In this document: piece by piece, positions 34,377 to 44,203 of the stretch
Numbering within the stretch: the stretch's first letter is position 1
Layout: every line of letters begins with the position of its first letter
Assembly (NCBI RefSeq): GCF_900111565.1
Contig: NZ_FOIK01000003.1
Span: 62,001-126,000 of the forward strand
Length of the DNA: 64,000 nt
Direction of reading: 5' to 3'
Source: Paenibacillus sp. NFR01
Lineage (GTDB): Bacteria > Bacillota > Bacilli > Paenibacillales > Paenibacillaceae
The notes under the pieces: model-generated
Database searches by the model: none
What the model was told of the DNA's origin: nothing
The model's input: only the letters and a program-made list of their open reading frames with translations
Position numbers and translations under genes: made by a program

Positions 34377-36500
34377 ATGTCAACCTTAATAAACGTAACC
34401 AAATTGTTTATCCCTGCGCCTCGTTCGAAAATGGTGATCCGCCGGCGGTTAACGGAACGGCTCAATGAGGGATTGCACCGTAAAATAACCCTGATCGCTG
34501 CGCCGGCGGGCTATGGCAAAACAACGTTAGTCTGTGAATGGTTAGCCCATTGCGGGCGGCCGGCGGCATGGATTTCCCTGGATCAAGGAGACCATGAAAT
34601 TACGCGCTTTTTGATGTATTTGATTTCCGCTCTTCAAACCTTATCGGGGAATATAGGAGAAGGCGTGCTTTCCGTAATACACTCACCTCAGCCGGCACCG
34701 ACCGAATCCCTCTTGACGGCTCTTGTTAATGAACTTTCTACCCTTCCGTTTCCTTTCATTCTTGTCCTTGACGATTACCATGCAGCCAGTTCGAGAGAGG
34801 TGGACGAGGCCGTAGGCTTCCTGCTGGACCATCTTCCCGCACAGATGCACCTTGTTGTGACATCCCGGGAGAATCCTGATATCTCTCTGCCGCGGCTGCG
34901 GGCTCGGGACCAATTAACCGAGCTTCGCGCAGCCGACTTAAGATTTACAGCAAGCGAAGCCGAACACTTTTTTCATCATGTCCTGGATATTCATCTTTCG
35001 GCGGAGCTTATTGCCGGACTCCAAGCGCAGACCGAGGGATGGGCGGCGGGGCTTCGCTTGGCGGGAATTTCCATTCGGGACGAACAGGATGCCGATCGGC
35101 TTCTTCAGTCTTTCACGGGCAATCATCCTATGGTGCTGGATTACCTGGCCGAAGAAGTTCTGCAGCGGCAGCCCCAAGCTGTGCAGGATTTTTTGCTGCG
35201 AACCTCTCTCCTGGACCGGATGTGCGGGTCATTATGCGACAGCATTATGTCCAGTCCAAAGGTTCCCGGCAATCAGATGCTAACCGAGCTTGACCGTAAA
35301 AACTTGTTTCTTATTCCGCTGGATCAAGAACGGCGCTGGTATCGCTATCATCATTTGTTCGCCGATATTCTTCGCAGACGGATGCTCGAAAGCATGGAGG
35401 AGGGCGATCTCCTGGAATTGCACCAACGCGCGAGCTCTTGGTATGAAGCACATGGCTTGGAGATTGAAGCGTTTCATCATGCCGTAGCAGCCCGGGACAT
35501 CGCACGGAGCTCGCGCTTGCTTAAAGGCGGCGGGATGCCGCTGCATTTGCGGGGGGCAGCCGGAATGACGATCCGTTGGCTGGAGTCGTTACCTGTCAAG
35601 GAACTGGATAAGAGACCGGAATTATGGGTGTACTATGGTTCAGCTTTATTGATTGCCGGTAAACCGACGGGGGTCGAACGCAAGCTCCGGGCGGCAGAGG
35701 TCGCATTGGACGACGTGGAACAAGATGCCGACGTCAAGGAACTCATCGGATGGATCGCGGCTACCCGCGCTACGTTGGCATCCTTACCATTAACCGGTAA
35801 TCCCGATATCGCGGATTCCCATCTGCATGCGGCCGAAACAGCGATGCAAGGGTCAGAGACAGAGGATAAGACGGAAGAACTTGTCGGTTTCATTGCGCCT
35901 GCCTGGAATGCAGCTAAACGGGAAACCGATGGCATACACCAGGTGATTGTCCAATCACGCCGGGCGCTCGCCTATTTACGGCCGGAGAATCTGCCGGCCC
36001 GGACGGCGTCTGCCTGGATGCTGGGCGTTGCCTGCCAGCGGCGGGGAGATTATGCCGAGGCTTGCCAAGCCTATAGCGAAGTTATCGCCAATAGCCGAAT
36101 TCTCGATCATCGGCTGATGGCTGTAACGTCCATCATTGGAATCGCCCAAATTCGAGAAGCCGAAGGGCGGCACGATTTGGCGGCTGAGCATTACCGGGAA
36201 GCATTAAGACTTGCCGAGGGCCTGCCGCATCCGGCGGTTCAAGAAGCCCAAAGCGGTCTGGAGCGTGTATGCCGCCTTCTCGAATCCGGAATGAAGGGCT
36301 ACCGGATCGAGCCATTAAGCCAACGCGAACTTGAAGTGCTGCAGCTCGTCGCCCAAGGGCTCTCTAACCGGGAGATCGCCGACCGGCTCTTTTTGGCAAT
36401 CGATACGGTGAAAGGCCACAACCGGAGGATTTTTGAAAAGCTCCACGTGCAGCGGCGTACGGAAGCGATCGCCCGCGCCCGGGAGCTTGATCTCATATAG
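34377..36500 (+). CDS. MalT-like LuxR family regulator (LAL type)
   Basis: A 707-residue ATP-dependent regulator. The N-terminal KLFIPAPRS and Walker A AAPAGYGKTT (41-50) start a STAND-type ATPase domain, with Walker B FILVLDDYH and sensor region VVTSRENPD. A TPR-like helical middle (about 380-630) is shorter than in MalT (901 residues). The LuxR helix-turn-helix closes the protein: LSQRELEVLQLVAQGLSNREIADRLFLAIDTVKGH. Such proteins are activated by a small inducer. The likely target is the DUF4386 gene downstream. Confidence 0.9.
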   Translation: MSTLINVTKLFIPAPRSKMVIRRRLTERLNEGLHRKITLIAAPAGYGKTTLVCEWLAHCGRPAAWISLDQGDHEITRFLMYLISALQTLSGNIGEGVLSVIHSPQPAPTESLLTALVNELSTLPFPFILVLDDYHAASSREVDEAVGFLLDHLPAQMHLVVTSRENPDISLPRLRARDQLTELRAADLRFTASEAEHFFHHVLDIHLSAELIAGLQAQTEGWAAGLRLAGISIRDEQDADRLLQSFTGNHPMVLDYLAEEVLQRQPQAVQDFLLRTSLLDRMCGSLCDSIMSSPKVPGNQMLTELDRKNLFLIPLDQERRWYRYHHLFADILRRRMLESMEEGDLLELHQRASSWYEAHGLEIEAFHHAVAARDIARSSRLLKGGGMPLHLRGAAGMTIRWLESLPVKELDKRPELWVYYGSALLIAGKPTGVERKLRAAEVALDDVEQDADVKELIGWIAATRATLASLPLTGNPDIADSHLHAAETAMQGSETEDKTEELVGFIAPAWNAAKRETDGIHQVIVQSRRALAYLRPENLPARTASAWMLGVACQRRGDYAEACQAYSEVIANSRILDHRLMAVTSIIGIAQIREAEGRHDLAAEHYREALRLAEGLPHPAVQEAQSGLERVCRLLESGMKGYRIEPLSQRELEVLQLVAQGLSNREIADRLFLAIDTVKGHNRRIFEKLHVQRRTEAIARARELDLI

Positions 36501-36585
36501 CACTCCATAACCACACTTAGGTGTCTACATGCCCCATCAGCTACAGGCTATACTTCAATTAGTTAGCTTGGAGAGGAGATCGGGC

Positions 36586-37263
36586 ATGAGAACATGGGAG
36601 AGAGCAGCAGGGGTATTATTTTTATTGTCAACGGGCGTATTTTTGGCGGGAAGTCAGATTTTGGATCCTATATTGCACAGCACGGATTTGCTGGTTCGTG
36701 TAGATGCGGATCGTACCCGCCTGTTCGCAGGATGGTTCTTGGAGCTTATTAACGCTTTGGCAGTCATGGGGATCGCCATGTTGCTGCAACCGGCGTTAAA
36801 GAAATATCATGAGGCGTTTGCGTTTGGGTATTTTGCTTCCCGGGTCATGGAGTCGGCCTTGCTGATGATCAGTTTAATCGGTCCGCTTCTCCTTCTCGCG
36901 TTCAATAAGCTGCCTACATCCGCAGGGGCTTCCGGTGATGCCTACCTGCTAACGTTAGGGAATTTAGCGGTAGAAGCCCACTATCTCCTTTTTGATATCG
37001 CCATGCTGGTGTTGAGTCTAGGAAGCTTGCTGTTTTGCTATATTCTCTATCGTTCGAGAGGGGTTCCGCGATGGTTATCGGTGATCGGCTTCCTGGGGTA
37101 CACGGGTCTGTTGGCAAGCAGTTCTTTGTCCATCGCAGGCATGGATGCCGGAGAGGTCCTGTACATCCCGGGGGCGATATTCGAAATCGTTTTACCGGTG
37201 TGGCTCATACTGAAAGGATTTAAACACTCAACACCTGCATCCAATATCGCGAAGAATGCTTAA
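36586..37263 (+). CDS. DUF4386 membrane protein
   Basis: A 225-residue protein with six helices. The DUF4386 pattern includes AAGVLFLLSTGVFLAGSQIL, a long amphipathic helix with ALKKYHEAFAFGYFASRVMES and a C-terminal pair of helices. Function is unknown for the family; it often sits beside one-component regulators. GAGAGGAGAT precedes the ATG at 36586. An earlier ATG at 36529 has no site. Confidence 0.82.
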   Translation: MRTWERAAGVLFLLSTGVFLAGSQILDPILHSTDLLVRVDADRTRLFAGWFLELINALAVMGIAMLLQPALKKYHEAFAFGYFASRVMESALLMISLIGPLLLLAFNKLPTSAGASGDAYLLTLGNLAVEAHYLLFDIAMLVLSLGSLLFCYILYRSRGVPRWLSVIGFLGYTGLLASSSLSIAGMDAGEVLYIPGAIFEIVLPVWLILKGFKHSTPASNIAKNA

Positions 37264-37325
37264 GAAATCGATCCTCCAAATTGTAAAAGCAAAAAAAGGC
37301 GGTTCGCAGTCCAGTTCTCACGATA

Positions 37326-37350
37326 AAGGGCACCCCAATGGGGTGCCCTC
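37326..37350 (+). terminator. intrinsic terminator
   Basis: A perfect stem AGGGCACCCC/GGGGTGCCCT with a tight loop (AAT), followed by CTGATTTC; the T tract is weak. It lies between convergent genes. Confidence 0.65.
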
Positions 37351-37400
37351 TGATTTCGCTCCATCATGGCCAGATTTAATGCACCTGCTCGATGTCCCGT

Positions 37401-38300
37401 TTACGCACCGGATCTCTCCGAAGATCGTGGATACCTATCCCGGACAAATCCTAAGAAAACCTCGGAGACCGGTGTCAGCCGCCGGTCTTTTTTCCATACT
37501 ACTCCCACTGTAAGCTTGCTCGCGGGATCGTCCACTTTCACCCAAGCCATCGGATAATTGCCTGTGCCGAGCGTCTTGGGCAGTAAGGAGACTCCATACC
37601 CCGCAGAAACCAGCCCGGCGACCATATCCAATTCATCCGCACGGTAAACGGTGTCCGGCTCAACACGGGAACGGGCCAGCAACGCCTCAACCGTGTAGCT
37701 CAGCGCGCAAGATGGTTTCAACCCGACATAGGGTACCCCCTGAAGCTCCTCCAAGCAGATGCTGTCCTTGCCCGCCCAAGGATGGTGGATCGGCAGGGTC
37801 AGATAAAGCTCGGACGTGCCGATCAAATGCCAGTGGAACGCCTCGTCAACCGACTCCCAGGTCGTGATGCCGAAATCGCAGTCGTTATTGAGGATCCGCT
37901 TGACCAAATCGTCGATTGAGCATTGATTTAGATCAAAGCGGATATCTGCGTAACGCTCACGGAACGCGCCAAGCATCGCAGGGAAAAGTTCGGCTCCAAG
38001 GATATGGGGAAAACCTAGCGATACAATTCCTGATCCTGGATTGATCTGGTTTGCGATTTCCTGCTTGGCCTTCTCGATCTCCGACAAAGCGGTCTGGGCC
38101 CGTCCCAAAAGAAGCTGGCCATAGCGGTTCAGCACCAGATTGCGTCCGCGGCGTTCGAATAATTCCACGCCGAATTCTTTCTCCAGCGTAGCGATGGAGC
38201 GGCTTAAGGCGGGCTGGGTGACGGACAGTTCTTTGGCCGCATTCGTCATATGCTGCGATTTCGCGATGGCGATGAAATACTCAAGCTGCTGCCATTCCAT
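37401..38300 (-). CDS. LysR family regulator
   Basis: A 299-residue LysR-type protein. The N-terminal winged helix carries QQLEYFIAIAKSQHMTNAAKELSVTQPALSRSIATLEKEFGVELFERRGRN. The C-terminal part is the effector-binding domain of the CbbR/CynR kind. SD AGAGGA precedes the ATG. It is divergent from a quinone oxidoreductase gene 120 bp away and most likely regulates it. Confidence 0.92.
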   Translation of the reverse strand: MEWQQLEYFIAIAKSQHMTNAAKELSVTQPALSRSIATLEKEFGVELFERRGRNLVLNRYGQLLLGRAQTALSEIEKAKQEIANQINPGSGIVSLGFPHILGAELFPAMLGAFRERYADIRFDLNQCSIDDLVKRILNNDCDFGITTWESVDEAFHWHLIGTSELYLTLPIHHPWAGKDSICLEELQGVPYVGLKPSCALSYTVEALLARSRVEPDTVYRADELDMVAGLVSAGYGVSLLPKTLGTGNYPMAWVKVDDPASKLTVGVVWKKDRRLTPVSEVFLGFVRDRYPRSSERSGA

Positions 38301-38419
38301 ATCATCGATCCTCTCATAGATAACAAAAAGTCATCGTTTGGATGAAAATTATAAATTAGACGAATAGATAAAACAAGACTAGGATTACAGATATACCAAT
38401 TTGAGAGGAGACCACTTGA

Positions 38420-39415
38420 ATGGCAACTTATCGAGCACTGACGGTGGATTGGGAGGGATCGAGCTTAAAGCCAGATATCCGTGAATATTCCATGGCTGAT
38501 CTCCCGAATGGAGAAGTAACGATCAAAGTCTCTTATTCCGGCGTGAATTATAAAGACGGACTCAGCACCATACCCGGAGCCGGTATTGTCAGTCAGTATC
38601 CGCATGTCCCCGGTATCGACCTTGCCGGCATCGTGGTGACTTCATCCGACCCCTCGTTTCAAGAAGGCGATGAGGTACTCGTCACCGGATACGGATTGGG
38701 GGCCTCCCATCCCGGGGGATTCAGCGAGTATGCCCGTGTTCCGGCAGCATGGGTCGTACCCATGCCGTCCGGTTTGACCGCGAAGGCTGCAATGGCGATC
38801 GGCACAGCCGGATTTACGGCAGCGTTATCCGTACACCGCATGGAGGAGAACGGTCTGAATCCGGGGCAAGGTCCCGTCCTGGTAAGCGGCGCCACCGGAG
38901 GCGTCGGAAGCTGGGCGGTGTCGATGCTGGCGAAGTCGGGATATGAGGTGACAGCCAGCACTCGCAAAAGCCCAGAGATAGAGTATCTAAAGAAGCTAGG
39001 CGCAAGGGAGACGATCTCCCCTTCAGAGCTGGAAGCGCCGGAAGGGAAGTCACTGAATCGGGAGCGCTGGGCCGGTGCCGTCGATCCGGTTGGTGGCCCC
39101 TTCCTGACGCATATCTTGAATTCGGTGCGGTATGGCGGCTCCGTTGCGCTTAGCGGCTTTACGGGCGGGGCGGACCTGGCCTCCACGGTGTACCCGTTTA
39201 TTGTGCGGGGCGTTAATCTGCTCGGCATTGATTCGGTGTTATGTCAGATGGAAGTCCGGCGTACGGTTTGGAACCGGATTGCCGCCGAGTGGAAGCCGGA
39301 TGAGGAGATGCTGAACGCTATTGTACAAGAGATTTCGATAGCCGATCTTCCCGCTGCGATCGCTACAGTGTTGCAGGGTCGCATGCGCGGGCGCTCGATC
39401 GTTAAGCTGTCCTGA
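38420..39415 (+). CDS. YhdH/YhfP-type quinone oxidoreductase
   Basis: A 331-residue zinc-free medium-chain dehydrogenase. VNYKDGLSTIPGAGIVSQYPHVPGIDLAG in the N-terminal domain and VLVSGATGGVGSWAVSMLAKSGY as the NADP-binding motif match YhdH/YhfP and acrylyl-CoA reductase AcuI. These enzymes reduce enones or acrylyl-CoA with NADPH. AGAGGAG precedes the ATG. Controlled, probably, by the divergent LysR gene; followed by a SRPBCC gene 44 bp later. Confidence 0.9.
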   Translation: MATYRALTVDWEGSSLKPDIREYSMADLPNGEVTIKVSYSGVNYKDGLSTIPGAGIVSQYPHVPGIDLAGIVVTSSDPSFQEGDEVLVTGYGLGASHPGGFSEYARVPAAWVVPMPSGLTAKAAMAIGTAGFTAALSVHRMEENGLNPGQGPVLVSGATGGVGSWAVSMLAKSGYEVTASTRKSPEIEYLKKLGARETISPSELEAPEGKSLNRERWAGAVDPVGGPFLTHILNSVRYGGSVALSGFTGGADLASTVYPFIVRGVNLLGIDSVLCQMEVRRTVWNRIAAEWKPDEEMLNAIVQEISIADLPAAIATVLQGRMRGRSIVKLS

Positions 39416-39459
39416 GCGGAATCAGTAGAGCTGTATACAGACACTAAAGGAGGATTCAT

Positions 39460-39870
39460 ATGCCAACGGTTCAAAAGAAAACCGCAATCCAAGCTTCGCC
39501 CGAACAGGTGTGGGATGCCGTTAGAGATGTTGGGGCGTTCCATCTTCGTCTCGTCCCGGGCTATACGGAGAATACTCTATTAGACGGGAATGAAAGAACA
39601 CTGATCTTGCCTGATGGCGGAACCGTCCGTGAGCTCATTGTTTCCATAGATGACCAGGAGCAGCGGATGGTTTTCGCGGTAAAGGAAGGACGGATGCCGC
39701 TTCTTCATCACAATGCTTCATTCCAGGTGCTCGCGGATAACCAGGGCGGAAGCTTTTTGGTTTGGACCACCGATTTTTTGCCTGGGGAATTAACGGAAGG
39801 CATTCAGGCTCAGGTAAATCGCGTTTCAGAGGTCATCAAACATACCATCGAAGCCGCTTCGTTGAACTAA
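39460..39870 (+). CDS. SRPBCC family protein
   Basis: A 136-residue helix-grip fold protein: TAIQASPEQVWDAVRDVGAFHLRLVPG at the start, a beta-sheet middle (TVRELIVSIDDQEQRMVFAV) and a long C-terminal helix (EGIQAQVNRVSEVIKHTIE). The fold binds hydrophobic ligands such as lipids or polyketides. Likely co-transcribed with the oxidoreductase. Ligand unknown. Confidence 0.82.
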   Translation: MPTVQKKTAIQASPEQVWDAVRDVGAFHLRLVPGYTENTLLDGNERTLILPDGGTVRELIVSIDDQEQRMVFAVKEGRMPLLHHNASFQVLADNQGGSFLVWTTDFLPGELTEGIQAQVNRVSEVIKHTIEAASLN

Positions 39871-39898
39871 CGGGACGAGCATTCCTTCGTGCGCAATC

Positions 39899-39926
39899 AG
39901 GCTCCCATTTTCCGGGGGCCTTCTTT
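39899..39926 (+). terminator. intrinsic terminator
   Basis: The stem AGGCTCCC/GGGGGCCT (one G-U) is followed by TCTTTG, closing the oxidoreductase-SRPBCC unit. Confidence 0.7.
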
Positions 39927-39943
39927 GCGTGGCAAAATTCATG

Positions 39944-40130
39944 CTAAACCAAGACGTAAGGGAGGATTTTCCTGTCTTTTATGGAAAGATAGGAGTACCT
40001 GAAAGCGATGTCAACGCCACTGGGAGTGCGGTAAACGGATGGGGCTGTAATCATCAGTGATCCGGTTCTGTCAAAGTACTTCGGTAGGCTGCGCGGGTGT
40101 TCGTCGGTTCGGGAAATCCTTTTCGGAAAA
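39944..40130 (-). pseudogene. coding-like remnant, possible UTRA-domain fragment
   Basis: A minus-strand stretch reads RTDEHPRSLPKYFDRTGS followed by VYRTPSGVDIAFRYSYLS and stops. The last part resembles the end of a UTRA ligand-binding domain of GntR-type regulators. No start or DNA-binding domain is present. It lies in the 275-base interval before the acyltransferase gene. Weak evidence. Confidence 0.22.
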
Positions 40131-40145
40131 GAGGGAATTAAGCTG

Positions 40146-41402
40146 ATGTCACAAATTCGGTTAGGCCAAGCCCGATTCACGGGAGCGGATGGCGTCCGTG
40201 CGATCGCTTGCTTGTCCGTCATCCTGCATCATGTGTCGCAACGTCTGGCGATGCCCGCGCAAAAGCATTGGCTTCAGGAAGTGCAGTCGGTTGTCCTGCT
40301 AGGGAACAGCGGGGTCAGCCTGTTTTTCGTGTTAAGCGGATTTTTGCTGTCGTTTCCCTTTTGGAGCGCTTATTTGGAGAATGAGGCGTATCCTAGTATC
40401 CGAACGTATGCGTTGCGCCGCGCGGCAAGAATTATGCCCGGCTTCTATGTTTCGTTCCTGGTTTGTCTGTTGCTCGTATGGAGGCTGGACATCCCGACGG
40501 AGTTCCTGTGGCGGCGAATCATCACGGGATTTACGTTTACGACAGGCTTCCACTATACCACGTTTTTCCCTTCGGACCTGAATGGGCCGTATTGGTCGAT
40601 CAGCTTCGAGGTGTTCTGTTATCTCCTTATGCCTGTAGGTATGGCTTTATTGTTTATGCTCGGCAAGCGGCGTTCATTCCTCAAGGCGCTTCTGTTCTGG
40701 ATCGTTGCATTCGGGTTGATGCTTGTCCTTAACGCACTCGTACATAAGTGGTTTACGCCCGGCGAAAATGGCCGCGGCTGGGATTTCGGCCAGATCGGCG
40801 GCGCGAAATACTGGATGCCGAACTACAATCCGATCGGATTCTTCGGCCATTTCACGATCGGGATTATGGCGGCGGGGGGAATGGCCGCAATCATGCGGCG
40901 CGGCACCGCCATCGGACGGCTGCGTAAGCTCGGGCTGTTCGATGCTGTCGGAGTAATCGCCCTGGCGCTTGCCGGGTTGCTGATCTGGCGCATGCGCCAT
41001 CAAGGCGAATTTGATTTCAGCCTTCAGCATCAACCCTACTACTTTCCGGCGTATGCCATTTTATTCGGCGTTGTGCTGTTGTCGGCACCGTTCAGCCTGA
41101 TGCTGGGACGATTACTGGACAACCGCTTTTTCCGATTCACGGCGAAAGTATCGTTCGGTCTGTATATTTGGCATTATTTGTTCATTATTTTAATCGAAAA
41201 GTACGGGATAAAGGATTATCACTATTTCGGGATTCAAGACGTATGGCGGTGGCTGGGCATCAGTGTATCGGTGATTGCAATCTCGTATGCGGCGGCGACG
41301 ATCTCCTATTATGTCATCGAGCAGCCGTTCATCCAGTGGTCGAAGGGCAAACCTTTCTTTCGGCGCAAGCGGGCGGAAGCACACTCGGTTGAAGCAGCAT
41401 AA
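40146..41402 (+). CDS. acyltransferase family 3 membrane protein (OafA/YrhL type)
   Basis: A 418-residue integral membrane protein with about ten helices. The acyltransferase-3 features are present: GADGVRAIACLSVILHH with the catalytic His, FFVLSGFLLSFPFW, TYALRRAARIMPGFYVS with the conserved Arg, and FTAKVSFGLYIWHY near the end. These proteins O-acylate surface glycans or lipids. Single gene in this window, no linked glycosyltransferase. GAGGGA lies upstream of the ATG. Confidence 0.88.
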   Translation: MSQIRLGQARFTGADGVRAIACLSVILHHVSQRLAMPAQKHWLQEVQSVVLLGNSGVSLFFVLSGFLLSFPFWSAYLENEAYPSIRTYALRRAARIMPGFYVSFLVCLLLVWRLDIPTEFLWRRIITGFTFTTGFHYTTFFPSDLNGPYWSISFEVFCYLLMPVGMALLFMLGKRRSFLKALLFWIVAFGLMLVLNALVHKWFTPGENGRGWDFGQIGGAKYWMPNYNPIGFFGHFTIGIMAAGGMAAIMRRGTAIGRLRKLGLFDAVGVIALALAGLLIWRMRHQGEFDFSLQHQPYYFPAYAILFGVVLLSAPFSLMLGRLLDNRFFRFTAKVSFGLYIWHYLFIILIEKYGIKDYHYFGIQDVWRWLGISVSVIAISYAAATISYYVIEQPFIQWSKGKPFFRRKRAEAHSVEAA

Positions 41403-41516
41403 GTGGGGGCAGCGGGCTCATGTAAGGAAAAATCAACTAAAACAACTATTTAGCTTTTTAGCGCCTCCCATATACCGGATACTAACAGTAGATGGATAAT
41501 ATGGGAGGCAAAAATA

Positions 41517-42356
41517 GTGGAAATTGAAATCATCAGCCCGTTTGAAAACGCACTTAAGTACGTCAACGAAATCAAAAACGGGAATGCAAACGATCCCCAG
41601 CAGGTATGGGATACTTATTTGATTGAACCGTATTGGGATCAAATTTCGCAGTGGGCCCCGTTTGACCAGAGCTTCATGAAGCCTGCCCGGATCGACGAGC
41701 TGGACACTCTGGAACAACAGGCTACGGCGCTGGCCCAATTGGATTTGAACGCTCTGAAGCGCGAGTTCACCCGAATCAGCCTTGCACTGCCGAAGAACGA
41801 TGAAGACCCCATTACAGTAGCGGTTTATCCGAACACCGATGAACTGGTGAAAAAACGCCAAAATGGCGTCGTGGGAGCATGCGTATTTGGGAATATCATC
41901 CTAAATGTCAATCCGCTGGCGGAAGACTGGGAACAGTGGCTCCCTTATGTTTTTGCCCATGAGTACCATCACAGCGTGTGGGGTCATCATTGGTATGTCT
42001 TGAACGGCGGATTAGAAAGGAATTTTCTGGAGTATATGATCAGCGAGGGGCAAGCGGATGCATTTGCCAAAAGTCTGTTCCCCCGCTTACAGCCCCAGTG
42101 GCTCCGTGCGTTCAACGAAAGCGAAGAAACCGATGTGTGGGATAAAATAAAGCCCATCCTCTTTAGCACAGATCGGGACGGGTTTACGAAATATATGTTT
42201 GGAGAGGAAGAAAGCGGGCTTCCCTGGTGCACGGGTTACACGGTAGGCCATCTTATGGTTAGCCGTTATCTGAAGCTGCACCCAAATCTTTCGTTCACCG
42301 ATTTAGTCGCCGTTCATCCGAAAGAAATCTTGAATGCCATTTCTTCATTGTTCTAA
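41517..42356 (+). CDS. DUF2268-type putative zinc metalloprotease
   Basis: A 279-residue cytosolic protein. HEYHH at 148-152 is the zinc motif, and SEGQADAFAKSLFP about 30 residues later carries the third ligand. The AVYPNTDELVKKRQNGVVGAC strand pair before it is usual for the DUF2268 group. The start is GTG eight bases after GGGAGG. Substrate unknown; a minor group of such proteins is linked to sporulation. Followed by a strong bidirectional terminator. Confidence 0.82.
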   Translation: MEIEIISPFENALKYVNEIKNGNANDPQQVWDTYLIEPYWDQISQWAPFDQSFMKPARIDELDTLEQQATALAQLDLNALKREFTRISLALPKNDEDPITVAVYPNTDELVKKRQNGVVGACVFGNIILNVNPLAEDWEQWLPYVFAHEYHHSVWGHHWYVLNGGLERNFLEYMISEGQADAFAKSLFPRLQPQWLRAFNESEETDVWDKIKPILFSTDRDGFTKYMFGEEESGLPWCTGYTVGHLMVSRYLKLHPNLSFTDLVAVHPKEILNAISSLF

Positions 42357-42359
42357 AAA

Positions 42360-42404
42360 TAAAAACAGCCAGTTCCGGATCCCGGGGACTGGCTGTTTTC
42401 TTTG
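42360..42404. terminator. bidirectional terminator
   Basis: A perfect 12-bp stem AAAACAGCCAGT/ACTGGCTGTTTT lies between convergent genes, flanked by A and T tracts on either side, serving both. Confidence 0.92.
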
Positions 42405-42421
42405 ATTTCGACGGAGTGCCG

Positions 42422-43915
42422 TTACTGTATCCCTTTCATATATCCCTGAATTTTCGGGGAGAACGCGTAGAGCAGCATGCTAAGGAGGATGGCCGCTCCA
42501 CCAATGACGCCAAAGTATACCATCTCGGTGGAAGGCGAATAAAATCTGACGATCTGCGCGTTAATGGCTTGGGCTGCAGCATTGGATAAGAACCATAAGC
42601 TCATAGTCTGGGCAGAGAAGGCGGAGGGCGCCAATTTGGTTGTTGCCGATAGCCCTACAGGTGACAGGCACAGTTCCCCCAGCACCACAACGAAGTAGCT
42701 AAGAACGAGCCATAACGGATTCACCAAGGCATCCTCGCCGCCAAAGTAAGCCGGCAGAAGGATCACAAGGAAGGATAACCCGGCAAACAACAACCCTAAC
42801 GCGAATTTCTTCGGTATCGAGGGCTGCCGTTTTCCAAGCTTTACCCACATCCATGCAAATAGAGGCGCTAAGGTGATGACAAATAAAGGATTCAGGGATT
42901 GGAACCAGGCGGGCGAAATATGAAGCCCGGCAAAGTAAAGCTGTGTACGTTTATCCGCATAACTGGCCAGGATGGTTGACCCTTGTTCTTGAATGGCCCA
43001 GAACATGATTGCCGCAATAAACAAAGGAATATACGCAAGGAGTCTGGAGCGTTCAACGCTTGTTGTCCGCGAGCTGCGAAACATGACAATGAAATATAGG
43101 GTTGGAATAAGGATCCCCAGAATCCCTACAAGTACGACAAAGGATTTAAAGGTGAGCAGGCCCAGCGGAATCGTAATAACAACGATAACCGTGAGAAGCA
43201 CCGCGGCGATCCCTAACCAAAGGGACATTTTTTTGCGTTCCGCCGGAGATAAGGGACTTGCAACAATCGTGCCTGCCAGGCCGAGATTATTTTTCTTGGT
43301 TCCGATGAAGAGGATTAACCCCACGAACATACCGATGGCGGCAAGACTGAAGCCTAAGTGAAAGTTATAATCCATGCCCAGCGTCCCGATAATGAGCGGA
43401 GCAAGGAATCCCCCCAGGTTAATGCCCATGTAAAATATGCTGAATCCTGCATCCCGGCGCGCATCTTGCTCGCTGTAAAGTTCGCCTACAATACTGGATA
43501 CATTAGGCTTCAGCAAGCCTGTACCCAGGACGATCAGAACCATGGACACAAAAAATAAGGCAACGCTTCCAGGGACAGCCAAGGTAATATGACCCAGCAT
43601 AATTAATATACCGCCGTAGAATACCGCTTTAGACGCCCCGAATACCCGATCCGCCAGCCAACCGCCAATAATCCCGGACATATAGACGAGTGAACCATAG
43701 ATAGACATAATGGCCAGCGCGGTGCTCTCATCCATGCCGAGTCCGCCTTGGCTCAGCTCGTAATACATATAATAGACAAGGATGGCTTTCATCCCGTAGT
43801 AAGAGAAGCGCTCCCAAAACTCCGTGAAGAACAATGTAAACAATCCTTGCGGATGTCCAAAAAACCCCCGTTGCGGAACACTTTCCACAATTCTTTGTTT
43901 GTTTAAATCTGCCAT
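42422..43915 (-). CDS. POT/PTR family di- and tripeptide transporter
   Basis: A 497-residue proton-coupled transporter with 14 membrane helices. EFWERFSYYGMKAILVYYM is the E-x-x-E-R motif of the family (residues 32-36), and GTGLLKPNVSSIVGELY plus FSIFYMGINLGGFLAPL are the PTR2 signatures. It imports di- and tripeptides. Similar to DtpT. Single gene, AGGAGAG-like site upstream. Confidence 0.93.
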   Translation of the reverse strand: MADLNKQRIVESVPQRGFFGHPQGLFTLFFTEFWERFSYYGMKAILVYYMYYELSQGGLGMDESTALAIMSIYGSLVYMSGIIGGWLADRVFGASKAVFYGGILIMLGHITLAVPGSVALFFVSMVLIVLGTGLLKPNVSSIVGELYSEQDARRDAGFSIFYMGINLGGFLAPLIIGTLGMDYNFHLGFSLAAIGMFVGLILFIGTKKNNLGLAGTIVASPLSPAERKKMSLWLGIAAVLLTVIVVITIPLGLLTFKSFVVLVGILGILIPTLYFIVMFRSSRTTSVERSRLLAYIPLFIAAIMFWAIQEQGSTILASYADKRTQLYFAGLHISPAWFQSLNPLFVITLAPLFAWMWVKLGKRQPSIPKKFALGLLFAGLSFLVILLPAYFGGEDALVNPLWLVLSYFVVVLGELCLSPVGLSATTKLAPSAFSAQTMSLWFLSNAAAQAINAQIVRFYSPSTEMVYFGVIGGAAILLSMLLYAFSPKIQGYMKGIQ

Positions 43916-44203
43916 GCTGCTACTTCCTCTCCTGATAGTGAAAAAATTATGCGGAAACCATGATCCTCTAAGAAAGAGTACCCCATAGGAGACATCTTCA
44001 ACTTTCCAAGCCCATCATAGACTCCCGGCGGATGAAAAATATTAGTATACAACATTGGCGAACGGTTGGATATGAGTTAACTCCGGGAAGGGGGGCCTCA
44101 CCAATACTAAAGCTGAATGGGATATTTATTGGCATCCGCCCAGGCGCCTTTTCCGCGGATGCATATGATGATTATGCCTAGTCATTGAAAGGAGCGATCA
44201 CAT